Made by a program: the position numbers and the translations under genes
Assembly: GCA_033851265.1 (NCBI GenBank)
Contig: JAWWOW010000005.1
Coordinates: 248,001-312,000 of the forward strand
Source of the DNA: JAWWOW01 sp033851265
GTDB lineage: Bacteria > Actinomycetota > Actinomycetes > JAWWOW01
Length of the DNA stretch: 64,000 nucleotides
Direction of reading: 5' to 3'
The notes under the pieces: generated by a model
The model's database searches: none
What the model saw: the letters and a program-made list of their open reading frames with translations, nothing else
What the model was told of the DNA's origin: nothing
Shown: one piece after another, positions 8,313 through 16,232 of the stretch
How positions within the stretch are numbered: position 1 is the stretch's first letter
Layout: each line of letters opens with the position of its first letter

Positions 8313-9208
8313 CACTCACCACGACGTCCGCGCTGGATTGGTCACAGTCGAAAGTCGTGGTGTCACCACCTGGTGTCGGAGACGGCTACTGGGCAGGCGC
8401 CCCCACGGCGATCCTCGTCGACGGGATCTTCTATCTGAGCTATCGGTTGCGTCGCCCCATCGGAAGTGGTCGTGGGTACGCCGTTGTGGTCGCACGTTCC
8501 TCCGACGGCGAGACATTCGAGCAGTTGTCTGTCGTGGACCGCGCTGACATGGACTGTGAGTCACTCGAGCGGCCCGCACTTGCCGTGACACCGGATGGCA
8601 GGTGGCGGCTGTACCTGTCGTGCGCTGCGCATGCCGGTCCCGGTTGGCGGGTGGACGTGCTCGAGGCGGCAGACGCGACGTCGTTCGAGCCGCAACGCCG
8701 GCAAACCGTCCTTCCCGGTGACGCGACGACCGCTGTGAAGGACCCGGTCATCGTGCAGCAGGACGGCACATGGCACATGTGGGCCTCCTGTCACCTCCTC
8801 GATCTACCCGACGATCACGACCGCATGGAGAGCAGGTACGCCACCAGCGCCGATGGCTTGGAATGGACGTGGCACGGGGTCGCCCTTGCTCCTCGATCAG
8901 GGGAGTGGGACGCCCGCGGCGTCCGGGTGGCGAGCGTCCTTCTGGAGGGCGACCGCGCTATCGCCTTTTACGACGGTCGTGCCACCAAGTCGGAGAACTG
9001 GGAGGAGCGCACAGGTGTTGCCGTCGGCTCCCCGCGGTCCCTGACTGCAGTGGGCAGCGAGCCGGTAGCCGTTTCCCCGCTGGGCACCGGTGGGCTGCGC
9101 TACGTCAGCGCCGTACGGCTGCCCTCGGGCGACGTTCGCTTTTACTTCGAATCGGCGCGAGCGGACGGTTCGCATGACCTGCGAACAGTTGTCGCCCCGG
9201 TCGAGTGA
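8309..9208 (+). CDS. beta-propeller protein, glycoside-hydrolase-like (GH43/GH130 fold type)
   Basis: A 299-residue protein from GTG 8309, overlapping the sulfotransferase stop by four bases. Repeated blade-like elements are seen: AGAPTAILVDGIFYLSYRLR, RPALAVTPDGRWRLYLSC, VKDPVIVQQDGTWHMWAS and VSAVRLPSGDVRFYFES. These are typical of five-bladed propeller glycosidases and phosphorylases. No signal peptide is visible, so it probably acts in the cytoplasm. Coupling to a sulfotransferase suggests both work on the same glycan, but no substrate can be named and catalytic acids were not identified with confidence. Confidence 0.65.
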   Translation: MTLTTTSALDWSQSKVVVSPPGVGDGYWAGAPTAILVDGIFYLSYRLRRPIGSGRGYAVVVARSSDGETFEQLSVVDRADMDCESLERPALAVTPDGRWRLYLSCAAHAGPGWRVDVLEAADATSFEPQRRQTVLPGDATTAVKDPVIVQQDGTWHMWASCHLLDLPDDHDRMESRYATSADGLEWTWHGVALAPRSGEWDARGVRVASVLLEGDRAIAFYDGRATKSENWEERTGVAVGSPRSLTAVGSEPVAVSPLGTGGLRYVSAVRLPSGDVRFYFESARADGSHDLRTVVAPVE

Positions 9209-9269
9209 TCGGTCGGTGTGGGAAGTTCGAGTACGCCGGCGGCGTTATCATGGACTCATAACAAAATAC

Positions 9270-9628
9270 GGGGCTGAACGGTTTCGACTTTGGACGTGGT
9301 CCGAGGGGAAGCGTGCCGAGGAAACCAGTGGCGATCTCGTTAACCATCCGCTGGAAAAGAAATAAGCGCCAATAACAACGCGCTCGCTATCGCCGCCTGA
9401 CGGCAGTGATAGCTGTCGGCCCGGGAATGCTCCCGTCCCGGGGTCCGGCATCGACTGGGAGCTCACCCGATGGCCCGGCTGCGGGGCCTGAGGGAACAAC
9501 AAACAGCAGCTGAGCCCGTTACCGACATGCTCGCGTGATCGGTAGGGCTGAGAAAAGCACAGCGAGCTGCGCACGGAGAAGCCCTCGAGTTACGCCGAAG
9601 GACGCGGGTTCGATTCCCGCCAGCTCCA
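9270..9628 (+). ncRNA. ssrA: transfer-messenger RNA (tmRNA)
   Basis: Begins with the canonical GGGGCUGAACGGUUUCGAC and ends with the T-arm GGUUCGAUUCCCGCC and acceptor strand CAGCUCC-A; 5' GGGGCUG pairs with 3' CAGCUCC. CCA is not encoded. The tag reading frame is best placed at 9368-9400: resume codon GCC after a UAAGC element, encoding A-N-N-N-A-L-A-I-A-A followed by UGA. Length is about 359 nt, normal for actinobacteria. It works with SmpB (3632-4108). The tag ends in IAA rather than the usual LAA. Confidence 0.95.
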
Positions 9629-9649
9629 CAAACGATTGAGGCGAGAGAT

Positions 9650-9669
9650 GCGAGAGCTTCGGCTCTCGC
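9650..9669 (+). terminator. UUCG-tetraloop hairpin after ssrA
   Basis: Perfect 8-bp stem GCGAGAGC/GCTCTCGC closed by TTCG, 21 bases past the tmRNA 3' end. No U-run follows, as is common for actinobacterial terminators. It also lies between ssrA and the convergent AHSA1 gene. Confidence 0.75.
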
Positions 9670-9738
9670 GAGGCATAAGCGTGCTCAGGTCACGTCGCGT
9701 TTCGTGAGCATTGCTGGGGCTGAATTCTCGGCGTCGTG

Positions 9739-10260
9739 TCACCTGTTCGGCATCGACGGGATCACTGCTCCCGACGGCATGCCTGCGGCGAGATAGGCCT
9801 CGTAGTACGGCTGGAACGGCGCGGCGTCTGCGCTGTGCGGCCCGTCGGAGTGCTGGCCGGCGAGATGCTTGTCGAGCTCACTGAGACAAACGGTCCAGCC
9901 GGCGGCGTTGCGCGCAGCCGTATTGCCCTCGTGAAGGACATTCGTCAACGTCAGCCGGCAGTGGCCGGAGCCGACGGGCTCGAGCTCGAAGTGCAGCTCG
10001 TCCTCCCCCCACGTGAACGCGAGGCGTTGCGGCGGCTGGCAGACGAGGATTGTTCCCTTGGTGTCGTCGGTGTTGGGGTCTCCGGAGAACGTGACGGTGC
10101 CGCCGATGTGTAGCTCGATCTCCGCCCTGGACGGAAACCAGTGGCTCAGCTCGTCCGGATCGGTGACAGCGGCCCACACGCGTTCGATGGGGTGCGGATA
10201 GGTGCGAACGAATCGCACGGCCGGACGGCCGTCATGCTCGACGTATGTCCCGAGGTCCAT
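9739..10260 (-). CDS. SRPBCC/AHSA1-domain protein
   Basis: A 173-residue START-like protein of the AHSA1 (Hsp90 activator-like) family, which forms a hydrophobic ligand cavity. Characteristic residues are RFVRTYPHPIERVWAAVTDPDELSHWFP, then GGTVTFSGDP and AGWTVCLSELDKHLAG. Its start ATG overlaps the stop of the upstream ArsR gene (ATGA), a very common actinobacterial gene pair. The ligand or partner is unknown. Confidence 0.88.
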   Translation of the reverse strand: MDLGTYVEHDGRPAVRFVRTYPHPIERVWAAVTDPDELSHWFPSRAEIELHIGGTVTFSGDPNTDDTKGTILVCQPPQRLAFTWGEDELHFELEPVGSGHCRLTLTNVLHEGNTAARNAAGWTVCLSELDKHLAGQHSDGPHSADAAPFQPYYEAYLAAGMPSGAVIPSMPNR

Positions 10261-10571
10261 CAGTGCTCCTTAGCGTCGAGGTGCCGCCCGAGCGCGTCCA
10301 GCCGCTCGTTCCACAGCTTGCGATAGGGGGCAAGCCATCGGTCCAGGTCGGCGAGTGGCACGGCATCGATCGAGTAGATACGCCGTTGTGCGTCACCGGT
10401 CACCTGAACCAGTCCGCTCTCGCGCAGGACGCGCAAGTGCTTCGACGTCGTTGGTTGACTCACGCCGAGTTTGGTGACCATCTCGCTGACCGAGTGCGGA
10501 CGCGTCAGCAGTACGCCGAGCAGCGCACGACGTGTCGGGTCACTGAGGGCCGCCCAAGCCAGGTCCTGCAC
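10260..10571 (-). CDS. ArsR family transcriptional regulator
   Basis: A 103-residue winged-helix repressor: WAALSDPTRRALLGVLL, recognition region LGVSQPTTSKHLRVLRESGLV and wing GDAQRRIYSID. There is no metal-binding Cys cluster, so it belongs to the non-metal ArsR group that pairs with AHSA1 proteins. It is translationally coupled to the AHSA1 gene and most likely autoregulates the pair. Confidence 0.9.
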   Translation of the reverse strand: MQDLAWAALSDPTRRALLGVLLTRPHSVSEMVTKLGVSQPTTSKHLRVLRESGLVQVTGDAQRRIYSIDAVPLADLDRWLAPYRKLWNERLDALGRHLDAKEH

Positions 10572-10731
10572 GCCGGCAATATGCCGTCAGCGACATATGC
10601 TTGTCAAGGCATACACGTCGTGGAGGCGCAACCATCCTGCACCTGACGGCCTAGCCCTCTACGCACGCTCCCGCGCTCGCCGGCCGGAGCGTGCGGCACG
10701 CTCAGCGCTGCGCCGATCGGCTTAGTTCTGT

Positions 10732-10779
10732 CTGATCAGCGAGAAATGATCAGAAAGTCCGATTGGGACGGACTTTCTG
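10732..10779 (+). promoter_or_regulatory. two overlapping inverted repeats in the leader of the GGDEF-EAL gene
   Basis: The first inverted repeat is CTGATCA (10732-10738) with TGATCAG (10747-10753). The second is a perfect 11-bp repeat CAGAAAGTCCG (10751-10761) with CGGACTTTCTG (10769-10779), loop of seven bases. The two share bases 10751-10753, so as RNA they could not both form fully. The second ends 19 bases before the ATG at 10799. It may be an operator or a structured 5' leader. Confidence 0.5.
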
Positions 10780-10798
10780 GCAACCGATCTATAACGAC

Positions 10799-12763
10799 AT
10801 GAGCAGGATCCTTGCCCCGACCCCGCGCCATGTTCGGCTTGCCCGCCCGCTCGTGCGCGTGTGGGCTGAGCTCCCTCGCGGACGCAGCCTCCCGGAAGCC
10901 TCCTGGCGAATCCGGCATCGCGCCGTTGTCGTGCTGCTGATCGCCCACGCCGTCGTCATCGGCGCCTACAGCCTGCTAGCCGGCTTGCCGCTGTTCGACG
11001 TCTTGTCCAACATCGCCGTCCCAGGCGTGGGTGCCTACGCCGCATCGCGGCCTCGGCTGTCCCGGCTCGTGCGAAGCGGAATCGCCGCCGTCAGTTTGAT
11101 GCTCACGTCCGGTGTCGTCGTGCACCTCATGAGCGGCTCGATCGAGGGTCACTTCCACTTCTTCGCGATGATCCCCGTAGTCGCGCTCTACGAGGACTGG
11201 GTCGCGTTCGGACTGGCCGTCGCCGTCGTACTGCTGCACCACGGCGTGATGGGCACCCTCGAACCCGAAGCCGTGTACAACCACGCCGGCGCCATCAACA
11301 ACCCGTGGAAGTACGCCTTCATCCACGCCGGATTCTTCGCCGCCGCCTGCATCGGCAGCATTGTGAACTGGCGCATGCACGAGAAGGCGCGCAACGCCGA
11401 GCAGAGCCTCACCGCACGCATGCGTCACCAGGCTCACCATGACCTGCTGACCGGCCTCCCGAACCGCGTCCAGCTGATCGAGCACGCCCGTGAGCTACTG
11501 GTCTCGGGGTCCGAAGCCCGCCGGAGCATGGCCGTCCTTCTCGTCGACCTTGACCGCTTCAAGGAGATCAACGACGTACTTGGGCACGCGGCGGGCGATC
11601 TGCTTCTCGCGAAGGTCGGCCCACGCCTGGCAACCGCAGTGCGTGACGGCGACGTGCTTGCGCGACTTGGTGGAGACGAGTTCGCCGCGATCATCGCCGA
11701 TGCAGACGAAGAGTCCGCAGTCCGTGTCGCGCAGCGACTCCTGCACATCCTCTCCGAAGCAGTAGACGTCGATGGCGTCTCGCTGAATGTCGACGCCAGC
11801 ATCGGGATCGCCGTCGGCACGCCCGCAAGCCAAGACGATGTCGACGCTTTGCTTCGCTGCGCAGACATCGCGATGTACACCGCCAAGCGCAGGCGCTGCG
11901 GTTACACGGTGTACGACGTGGAGCAGGACACCGCGACGCTGGAACAACTCAACCTGTTGAGTGAGCTGCGACAGGCAATCCCGAACGGCGAGATCGTTCT
12001 GCACTACCAGCCCAAGCTCACTGTCCCTGGCATCGGCGTCGCCGGTGTTGAGGCGTTGGCTCGCTGGCAGCACCCGTCCCGTGGGTTGCTGGCGCCGGCT
12101 GAGTTCATCGAAGCTGCCGAACGCACGGGGCTGATCGTCCCGCTGACCTTGCAGGTGCTCGAGCTCGCCATCACCCAGATGCGCCGATGGCTGACGGCCG
12201 GCCACGACTTCACGGTCGCCGTCAACCTCTCACCGCGTTGCCTGGCTGACCCCGAGCTCACGCGCGATGTCATCGGAATGTTGCAGCGCTTCAACGTGCC
12301 GGCGCGACACCTGACACTGGAGATCACCGAGAACACGCTGGCCCACGACCCTGACCGTGCGTTGGAGACGCTGAGCGCCCTCCACGACGCCGGAATACAG
12401 ATCTCCATTGATGACTTCGGTACTGGTTACTCGTCGATGACCTACCTCAAGCAGCTCCCGGTGACCGAGCTGAAGATCGACCGGTCGTTCGTTGCCGGCA
12501 TGCTCCAGACCAGGGGCGACGAGGTGCTCGTCCGCGCGGCCGTCGACCTTGGCCACAACCTCGGCCTCACCGTCGTCGCCGAAGGCGTCGAGGACCAAGA
12601 CACGCTGGATGCGCTCGCAGCCGTCGGCTGTGACATCGCGCAGGGCTACCACCTCGGCCGGCCCATGGCACCGCACACGTTCGACCGGTGGCTAGCCCAG
12701 CAGCGAATTGCTGAGGTTCCGCAGCAGCGCGACACCTCACCGCTGTGGGCGTCGTCGTGGTAG
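10799..12763 (+). CDS. membrane-bound GGDEF-EAL cyclic-di-GMP enzyme
   Basis: A 654-residue bifunctional c-di-GMP protein, ATG 10799. Residues about 40-190 form a multi-helix membrane sensor with a conserved-looking HLMSGSIEGHFHFF...LYEDW...LLHHG motif. The diguanylate cyclase domain has intact GGDEF (291-295) and an inhibitory I-site R282-xx-D285. The EAL domain has EAL (418-420) and DDFGTGYSS (538-546), so both active sites look functional. It could both make and degrade c-di-GMP, with the membrane region setting the balance. A 19-base overlap couples it to the next membrane protein gene. Paired inverted repeats precede it. Confidence 0.93.
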   Translation: MSRILAPTPRHVRLARPLVRVWAELPRGRSLPEASWRIRHRAVVVLLIAHAVVIGAYSLLAGLPLFDVLSNIAVPGVGAYAASRPRLSRLVRSGIAAVSLMLTSGVVVHLMSGSIEGHFHFFAMIPVVALYEDWVAFGLAVAVVLLHHGVMGTLEPEAVYNHAGAINNPWKYAFIHAGFFAAACIGSIVNWRMHEKARNAEQSLTARMRHQAHHDLLTGLPNRVQLIEHARELLVSGSEARRSMAVLLVDLDRFKEINDVLGHAAGDLLLAKVGPRLATAVRDGDVLARLGGDEFAAIIADADEESAVRVAQRLLHILSEAVDVDGVSLNVDASIGIAVGTPASQDDVDALLRCADIAMYTAKRRRCGYTVYDVEQDTATLEQLNLLSELRQAIPNGEIVLHYQPKLTVPGIGVAGVEALARWQHPSRGLLAPAEFIEAAERTGLIVPLTLQVLELAITQMRRWLTAGHDFTVAVNLSPRCLADPELTRDVIGMLQRFNVPARHLTLEITENTLAHDPDRALETLSALHDAGIQISIDDFGTGYSSMTYLKQLPVTELKIDRSFVAGMLQTRGDEVLVRAAVDLGHNLGLTVVAEGVEDQDTLDALAAVGCDIAQGYHLGRPMAPHTFDRWLAQQRIAEVPQQRDTSPLWASSW

Positions 12764-13311
12764 AGCTTGCCCACGGTGGTGGGTTCTGGTCGCATCACGC
12801 CATCCACGCGGTCATGCTCGTCGGCCCAGTCGCCATCATGGGGCTGATCGCACTGACCTCCGATGTGCGTGGTCGGATGTCCGACCGCGAGCAGGTGGAA
12901 CGTGTCGCATCGCCGAGCCTGCCGCCGTTCGTCCTTGCCGCCGTCCTCTCGTTGCTCGCAGCGGCAATCCACCTTGTTGTCTGCCCCGAGCACTTCAATG
13001 AGGCGTTCATCTACGGCGCGTTCTTTGCTGTTGCGACCGCAGCGCAGGTTGCATGGTCGTTCCTCGTAGTACGCCGTCCGAGCCACTCGTTGCTGTTGAG
13101 CGGCATCGTCGGCAACAGCGCGCTGATCGCGATCTGGGCGATGTCGCGAACCGTCGGTATTCCGATCGGTCCGTCAGCCGGGCAGATCGAACCGGTCGGG
13201 TTCCTCGACGTTGTTGCCACCGCATGCGAGCTCGGCGTTGTCGCGGCGGTTGCCGTGGCGTTGCTGCGCCGGTCAGTCACTGCGGCAGCGGTGCCGCAGG
13301 TGAGCGCTTAG
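12745..13311 (+). CDS. multi-pass membrane protein, function unknown
   Basis: Up to 188 residues from GTG 12745 (an alternative start is GTG 12757), overlapping the end of the c-di-GMP gene. It has about five hydrophobic segments and several histidines near the N-terminus (FWSHHAIHAVMLVG) and at AAIHLVVCPEHFNEAFIYG. No family is recognised with certainty. The overlap suggests co-expression with the GGDEF-EAL protein, perhaps as a membrane partner. Confidence 0.75.
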   Translation: MGVVVVELAHGGGFWSHHAIHAVMLVGPVAIMGLIALTSDVRGRMSDREQVERVASPSLPPFVLAAVLSLLAAAIHLVVCPEHFNEAFIYGAFFAVATAAQVAWSFLVVRRPSHSLLLSGIVGNSALIAIWAMSRTVGIPIGPSAGQIEPVGFLDVVATACELGVVAAVAVALLRRSVTAAAVPQVSA

Positions 13312-13325
13312 GCGCAAACGGAAAA

Positions 13326-13349
13326 CGGCCGGGCGGTTAAGCCCGGCCG
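13326..13349. terminator. bidirectional hairpin between convergent genes
   Basis: Perfect 9-bp stem CGGCCGGGC/GCCCGGCCG with loop GGTTAA, sitting between the membrane protein stop (13311) and the convergent CsbD gene stop (13368). Position and strength fit a shared terminator; there is no T-run on the plus strand. Confidence 0.75.
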
Positions 13350-13367
13350 CTCCAGTGATCGATCCGC

Positions 13368-13571
13368 TCAGTTCTCGGCGGCCTTCTGCTTCGCTTCGTG
13401 GTACTCAGACTTCTTTTCGTGCGCCTGAGCCTTCATGCGTTCCTTCTCGGCCTTGGTCTCTTCAGCGCCCTTGGCGGCCTGCTGCTCACCTTCCTCGGCG
13501 AGCATCGGGTTGTCGGTCGCTTCACCGACCTTCTCCTTTACGGCACCTTTGACCTGTTCGAACGTGCCCAT
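13368..13571 (-). CDS. CsbD family general stress protein
   Basis: A 67-residue, highly charged, probably helical protein opening MGTFEQVKGAVKEKVGEATDN, the CsbD family hallmark. A perfect AGGAGG ribosome-binding site lies upstream of the ATG at 13571. CsbD proteins are abundant under general (SigB-type) stress, but their molecular job is unknown. A second CsbD-like gene follows upstream on the same strand. Confidence 0.9.
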   Translation of the reverse strand: MGTFEQVKGAVKEKVGEATDNPMLAEEGEQQAAKGAEETKAEKERMKAQAHEKKSEYHEAKQKAAEN

Positions 13572-13613
13572 AGCTAGGACCTCCTGCGATGAATGTCGGG
13601 CCGACGTTGCAAG

Positions 13614-13862
13614 TCAGTTCTTGGCGCGCTCAGCCGTTCGTTGCTTGGCCTCGTGCGCACGCGCCTTGGTCTCGTGCGCGTCGGCCTTCGCCTGCGCACG
13701 CAACGCCTTCAACTTCTCAGCACCCTTGTCCTGCTGGGCTTCGCCGGCCTCTACTAAGCGCCGGTTGTCGATGACTTCGCCCACAAGTTCCTTGCCCAAA
13801 CCGACAAACTTGTCAGCGAGGCCCACGGCGTTCTTGTACTCGACGCGGGGAATGATTCGCAT
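13614..13862 (-). CDS. CsbD-like stress protein, second copy
   Basis: An 82-residue protein from ATG 13862 with AGGAG upstream. The N-terminal GLADKFVGLGKELVGEVIDNRRLVEAGEAQ is CsbD-like, and the C-terminal half is Ala/Lys/Glu-rich helix (AKADAHETKARAHEAKQRTAERAK). It shares the tail pattern of the 13368 gene, suggesting local duplication and divergence. The two are 42 bases apart and likely co-expressed. Confidence 0.8.
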   Translation of the reverse strand: MRIIPRVEYKNAVGLADKFVGLGKELVGEVIDNRRLVEAGEAQQDKGAEKLKALRAQAKADAHETKARAHEAKQRTAERAKN

Positions 13863-14055
13863 CGTCACTCCTCGTTGGTTGGTTGTATGACTCGGCCTTA
13901 CTGATGAGAGGCCTGCCCGTGTCAGCGGGGGCTTAACGTTTCCAGTGGTGACATCTGCGTTGTCCAAATGTGAGACACACCACGTCCCCTGGGGCACGTA
14001 AGAAATAGCAACCAGGTAATGCTTCAGCGGCGTACGGCGGGGGCACACGGCTGAC

Positions 14056-14214
14056 ATGGGATTTCTACTGTGGTTAGCCGCCGTCGTACTCGTCATCGTG
14101 GGCATCGTTCAGTTGCTTCAAGGCCAGCTTCTCTGGGGCTTGCTGCTGATCGTCGCCGGCCTCGCCGTCGGTCCTGGTGGCTTCTCGATTTTCCGAACCC
14201 GCTCGCGGGCCTGA
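14056..14214 (+). CDS. small hydrophobic membrane protein (GPGGxSIF type)
   Basis: A 52-residue protein from ATG 14056 ending at TGA 14212-14214. Two hydrophobic helices (FLLWLAAVVLVIVGIVQLL and LLWGLLLIVAGLAVG) are followed by GPGGFSIFRTRSRA. Small proteins with this layout and a GPGG-SIF end are widespread in actinobacteria, unnamed, and often found near CsbD-type stress genes. It is preceded by a noncoding stretch of about 190 bases that may hold divergent promoters. Confidence 0.75.
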   Translation: MGFLLWLAAVVLVIVGIVQLLQGQLLWGLLLIVAGLAVGPGGFSIFRTRSRA

Positions 14215-14229
14215 CCTTCCGCGGCTGAT

Positions 14230-14249
14230 CCCGGGCGCGCGGGCCCGGG
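14230..14249 (+). terminator. GC-rich hairpin after the small membrane protein
   Basis: CCCGGGC / GCCCGGG with a six-base loop, 15 bases after the stop at 14214. A second imperfect stem (GCCGCAG 14264-14270 with CTGCGGC 14293-14299, inner GGGC/GCCC) follows. Both fit a U-less terminator region; a role in the leader of the next gene is also possible. Confidence 0.55.
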
Positions 14250-14375
14250 GATTAGTCGTGCAAGCCGCAGCAGAGCCGGGCATGTCGCCCGCCTGCGGCG
14301 GCTAATTACCCCATTCTGTGCATGGAAACGTGTTCAGGTGGGCACGATGGGCAACATTGGGGGTGGGCTCTCTTC

Positions 14376-15326
14376 ATGACCCGCGCGCTGGACCGCGTCG
14401 GCACTGCTGGCGTGCTCGAACACGAGGCGATCTTCTACCGCGACGTTGACGACTTCGTCGACGGCGTGGGTCGTTTCGTACGCGACGGTCTGGCGGCAGG
14501 TGAGCCCGTGCTGGTGTCCGTCCCCGGTCAGCGCCATGACCCGCTGCGTGCGGCTCTCGGGGCTGAGGCTGAGCAGGTGACCCTGCTGGACATGACGACG
14601 ATCGGGCGCAACCCCGGTCGGATCATCCCGGCCGTCCGCAAGTTCTGCGACGCCCAGCCGCCCGGCCGGATCCGGTTCGTCGGTGAGCCGATCTGGGTGG
14701 GGCGCAACGAAGCCGAGATTCGTGAGTGCACTCGCCACGAGGCGTTGCTCAACCTTGCGTTCCAGGACACACCGGTAACCATTCTTTGTCCTTACGACTC
14801 CGCCGGGCTCGACCCAGTGACGTTGAGCGATGCCCTGCGCACTCATCCGGTGATCGTTGATGGTGCTGAGCGGCGTGGCAGCAGCGACTACGTCGATCCA
14901 CTATCCATTTACCTGTCGCCCGACTACCCACTGCCGCCACCTCCAGCGGATGCCGTGTCCTTGCAGTTCGGTCCCGGCGCACTTCCACAGATCCGACGTT
15001 TCGTCCGCGAGCGTCTCCGCGAAGCCTCGCTGGTGGGTGACCGCGGCGATGACCTGCTGCTTGCGGTCAACGAGGTCGTCACCAACTCGCTGGTGTACGG
15101 CGGAGGCCACGGCACATTGCGTCTGTGGACCGAGCCCACTCAACCGTCCGTCATCGTCGAGGTGTCCGACCGTGGCCGCATCGACGACCCACTCGTGGGG
15201 CGCCATACGCCCCGTGCCGGCGCGGAGGGTGGCCGGGGACTGTGGTTGGTACACCAGTTCTGCGACCTGGCCGAGCTCCGTTCCGACGCTAGCGGGACGA
15301 CGATCCGGATCCACGCACGTATTTAG
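14376..15326 (+). CDS. MEDS-domain sensor with RsbW-like ATP-binding domain (anti-sigma regulator)
   Basis: A 316-residue protein from ATG 14376 (an alternative in-frame ATG is at 14322 without a good ribosome-binding site). Residues about 10-175 match the MEDS sensory domain (EHEAIFYRDVDDFVDGVGRFVRDGLAAGEPVLVSVP). The C-terminal ~130 residues are a GHKL/HATPase domain: LLLAVNEVVTNSLVYGGG (N-box) and GGRGLWLVHQFCD (G-box). This combination is the RsbA-type anti-sigma regulator of actinobacteria, acting in partner-switching stress control. Three bases of its end overlap the convergent gene's stop. Confidence 0.85.
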   Translation: MTRALDRVGTAGVLEHEAIFYRDVDDFVDGVGRFVRDGLAAGEPVLVSVPGQRHDPLRAALGAEAEQVTLLDMTTIGRNPGRIIPAVRKFCDAQPPGRIRFVGEPIWVGRNEAEIRECTRHEALLNLAFQDTPVTILCPYDSAGLDPVTLSDALRTHPVIVDGAERRGSSDYVDPLSIYLSPDYPLPPPPADAVSLQFGPGALPQIRRFVRERLREASLVGDRGDDLLLAVNEVVTNSLVYGGGHGTLRLWTEPTQPSVIVEVSDRGRIDDPLVGRHTPRAGAEGGRGLWLVHQFCDLAELRSDASGTTIRIHARI

Positions 15327-16183
15327 GCCGCGTCGCCGGCCAACCCGGGCAAGCCGATGGGGTTCATCGGGGGCATCGCCTCTGCTGCGGCGCGTGCCAG
15401 TGGTGTCAGCCGTTCAACGAGTCGGTCGGTCTCACCGCCGAGCGCTTGCCACGGCCCGCCGGCATCGCGGTCGGTAGCCGCCTCGACCTGACTCCATTCC
15501 TCGACACCCGCGGTAGTCGGCGTACGGGCGTTGTCGTCGAGCCAGCCGCGCTCAACGAGACGTTGCTCGGCGTCGGCCCATTGCTCATCGGCCCAACCAC
15601 GATTGGGCTGCAGGTCGTGTCGACGCAAGTCGAGGGCGCTTCGCCATACCAAGACCGAGCAGCCGTCGAGGCCGGCGCGCCGCACCGCAGCGACGTGCCC
15701 ATCGCCGCGGTGCTCGCGCAGCACAGTCGTCGCTTGCCAGACGCGTGCAACCGGATCGATCGGCCACGGAAGCACGGCGTTGGCGGCGCCGAGAATCCGC
15801 CCCGAGTAGTCGAGGAGGCTGCACGCCTCCTCGAGCCGATCCGCGATCGGCACGAGGATCGACTCGTCGGCGTTGTCCCAGAGCCGGCGCAGCGCGGCAA
15901 CAGCACCGGCGATCCGCGCATCCAGCGCTGCCTTCGGTGTTGCGCGCTGCCAGACACCGGGCAGGGCGCGTTCCACCATCGATGGCGCGAAGGAGAAAAA
16001 GCTGGCCAGGACCGGCGCTGCGTCGACGTCACCAAGCGGTGCGGCGCGTCCAGCGAAGTAGCCACGCCAGAACCCTCGCAGTCCCGCTGCTTCGAAATGC
16101 TCGCGAGCCTCCGGCGTGAAGTACGTGACCGCGTGGATCGGCTCGAAGCGCGTCCACAACGTGCGGGCAACGGATTGCTCCAC
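15323..16183 (-). CDS. SCO6745-family protein, function unknown
   Basis: A 286-residue protein taken from GTG 16183 (opening MEQSVARTLWTRFEPIHAVTYFTPEARE). The family-typical ARxLxxxxEPxHAxxYFxPE start, the FWRGYFAGRAAPLG segment and the hydrophilic C-terminal winged-helix-like part (LVERGWLDDNARTPTTAG) match the actinobacterial SCO6745 group. No catalytic role has been established for the family. Convergent with the anti-sigma gene. Confidence 0.75.
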   Translation of the reverse strand: MEQSVARTLWTRFEPIHAVTYFTPEAREHFEAAGLRGFWRGYFAGRAAPLGDVDAAPVLASFFSFAPSMVERALPGVWQRATPKAALDARIAGAVAALRRLWDNADESILVPIADRLEEACSLLDYSGRILGAANAVLPWPIDPVARVWQATTVLREHRGDGHVAAVRRAGLDGCSVLVWRSALDLRRHDLQPNRGWADEQWADAEQRLVERGWLDDNARTPTTAGVEEWSQVEAATDRDAGGPWQALGGETDRLVERLTPLARAAAEAMPPMNPIGLPGLAGDAA

Positions 16184-16232
16184 GCACCTAGTGTGCCGGT
16201 TCGCCGCGGATCGAGGTGGGAACGCCACCGTT

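Noticed and set aside
13863..13960. SigB-type promoter before the CsbD-like genes
   Set aside because: A GTTAAG-N13-GGGCAG pattern can be read on the minus strand, but the match to the consensus is too poor to annotate.
14322..14375. 18-codon N-terminal extension of the MEDS-anti-sigma protein
   Set aside because: In frame, but the upstream ATG lacks a ribosome-binding site and the extension (METCSGGHDGQHWGW) does not look like part of the family.
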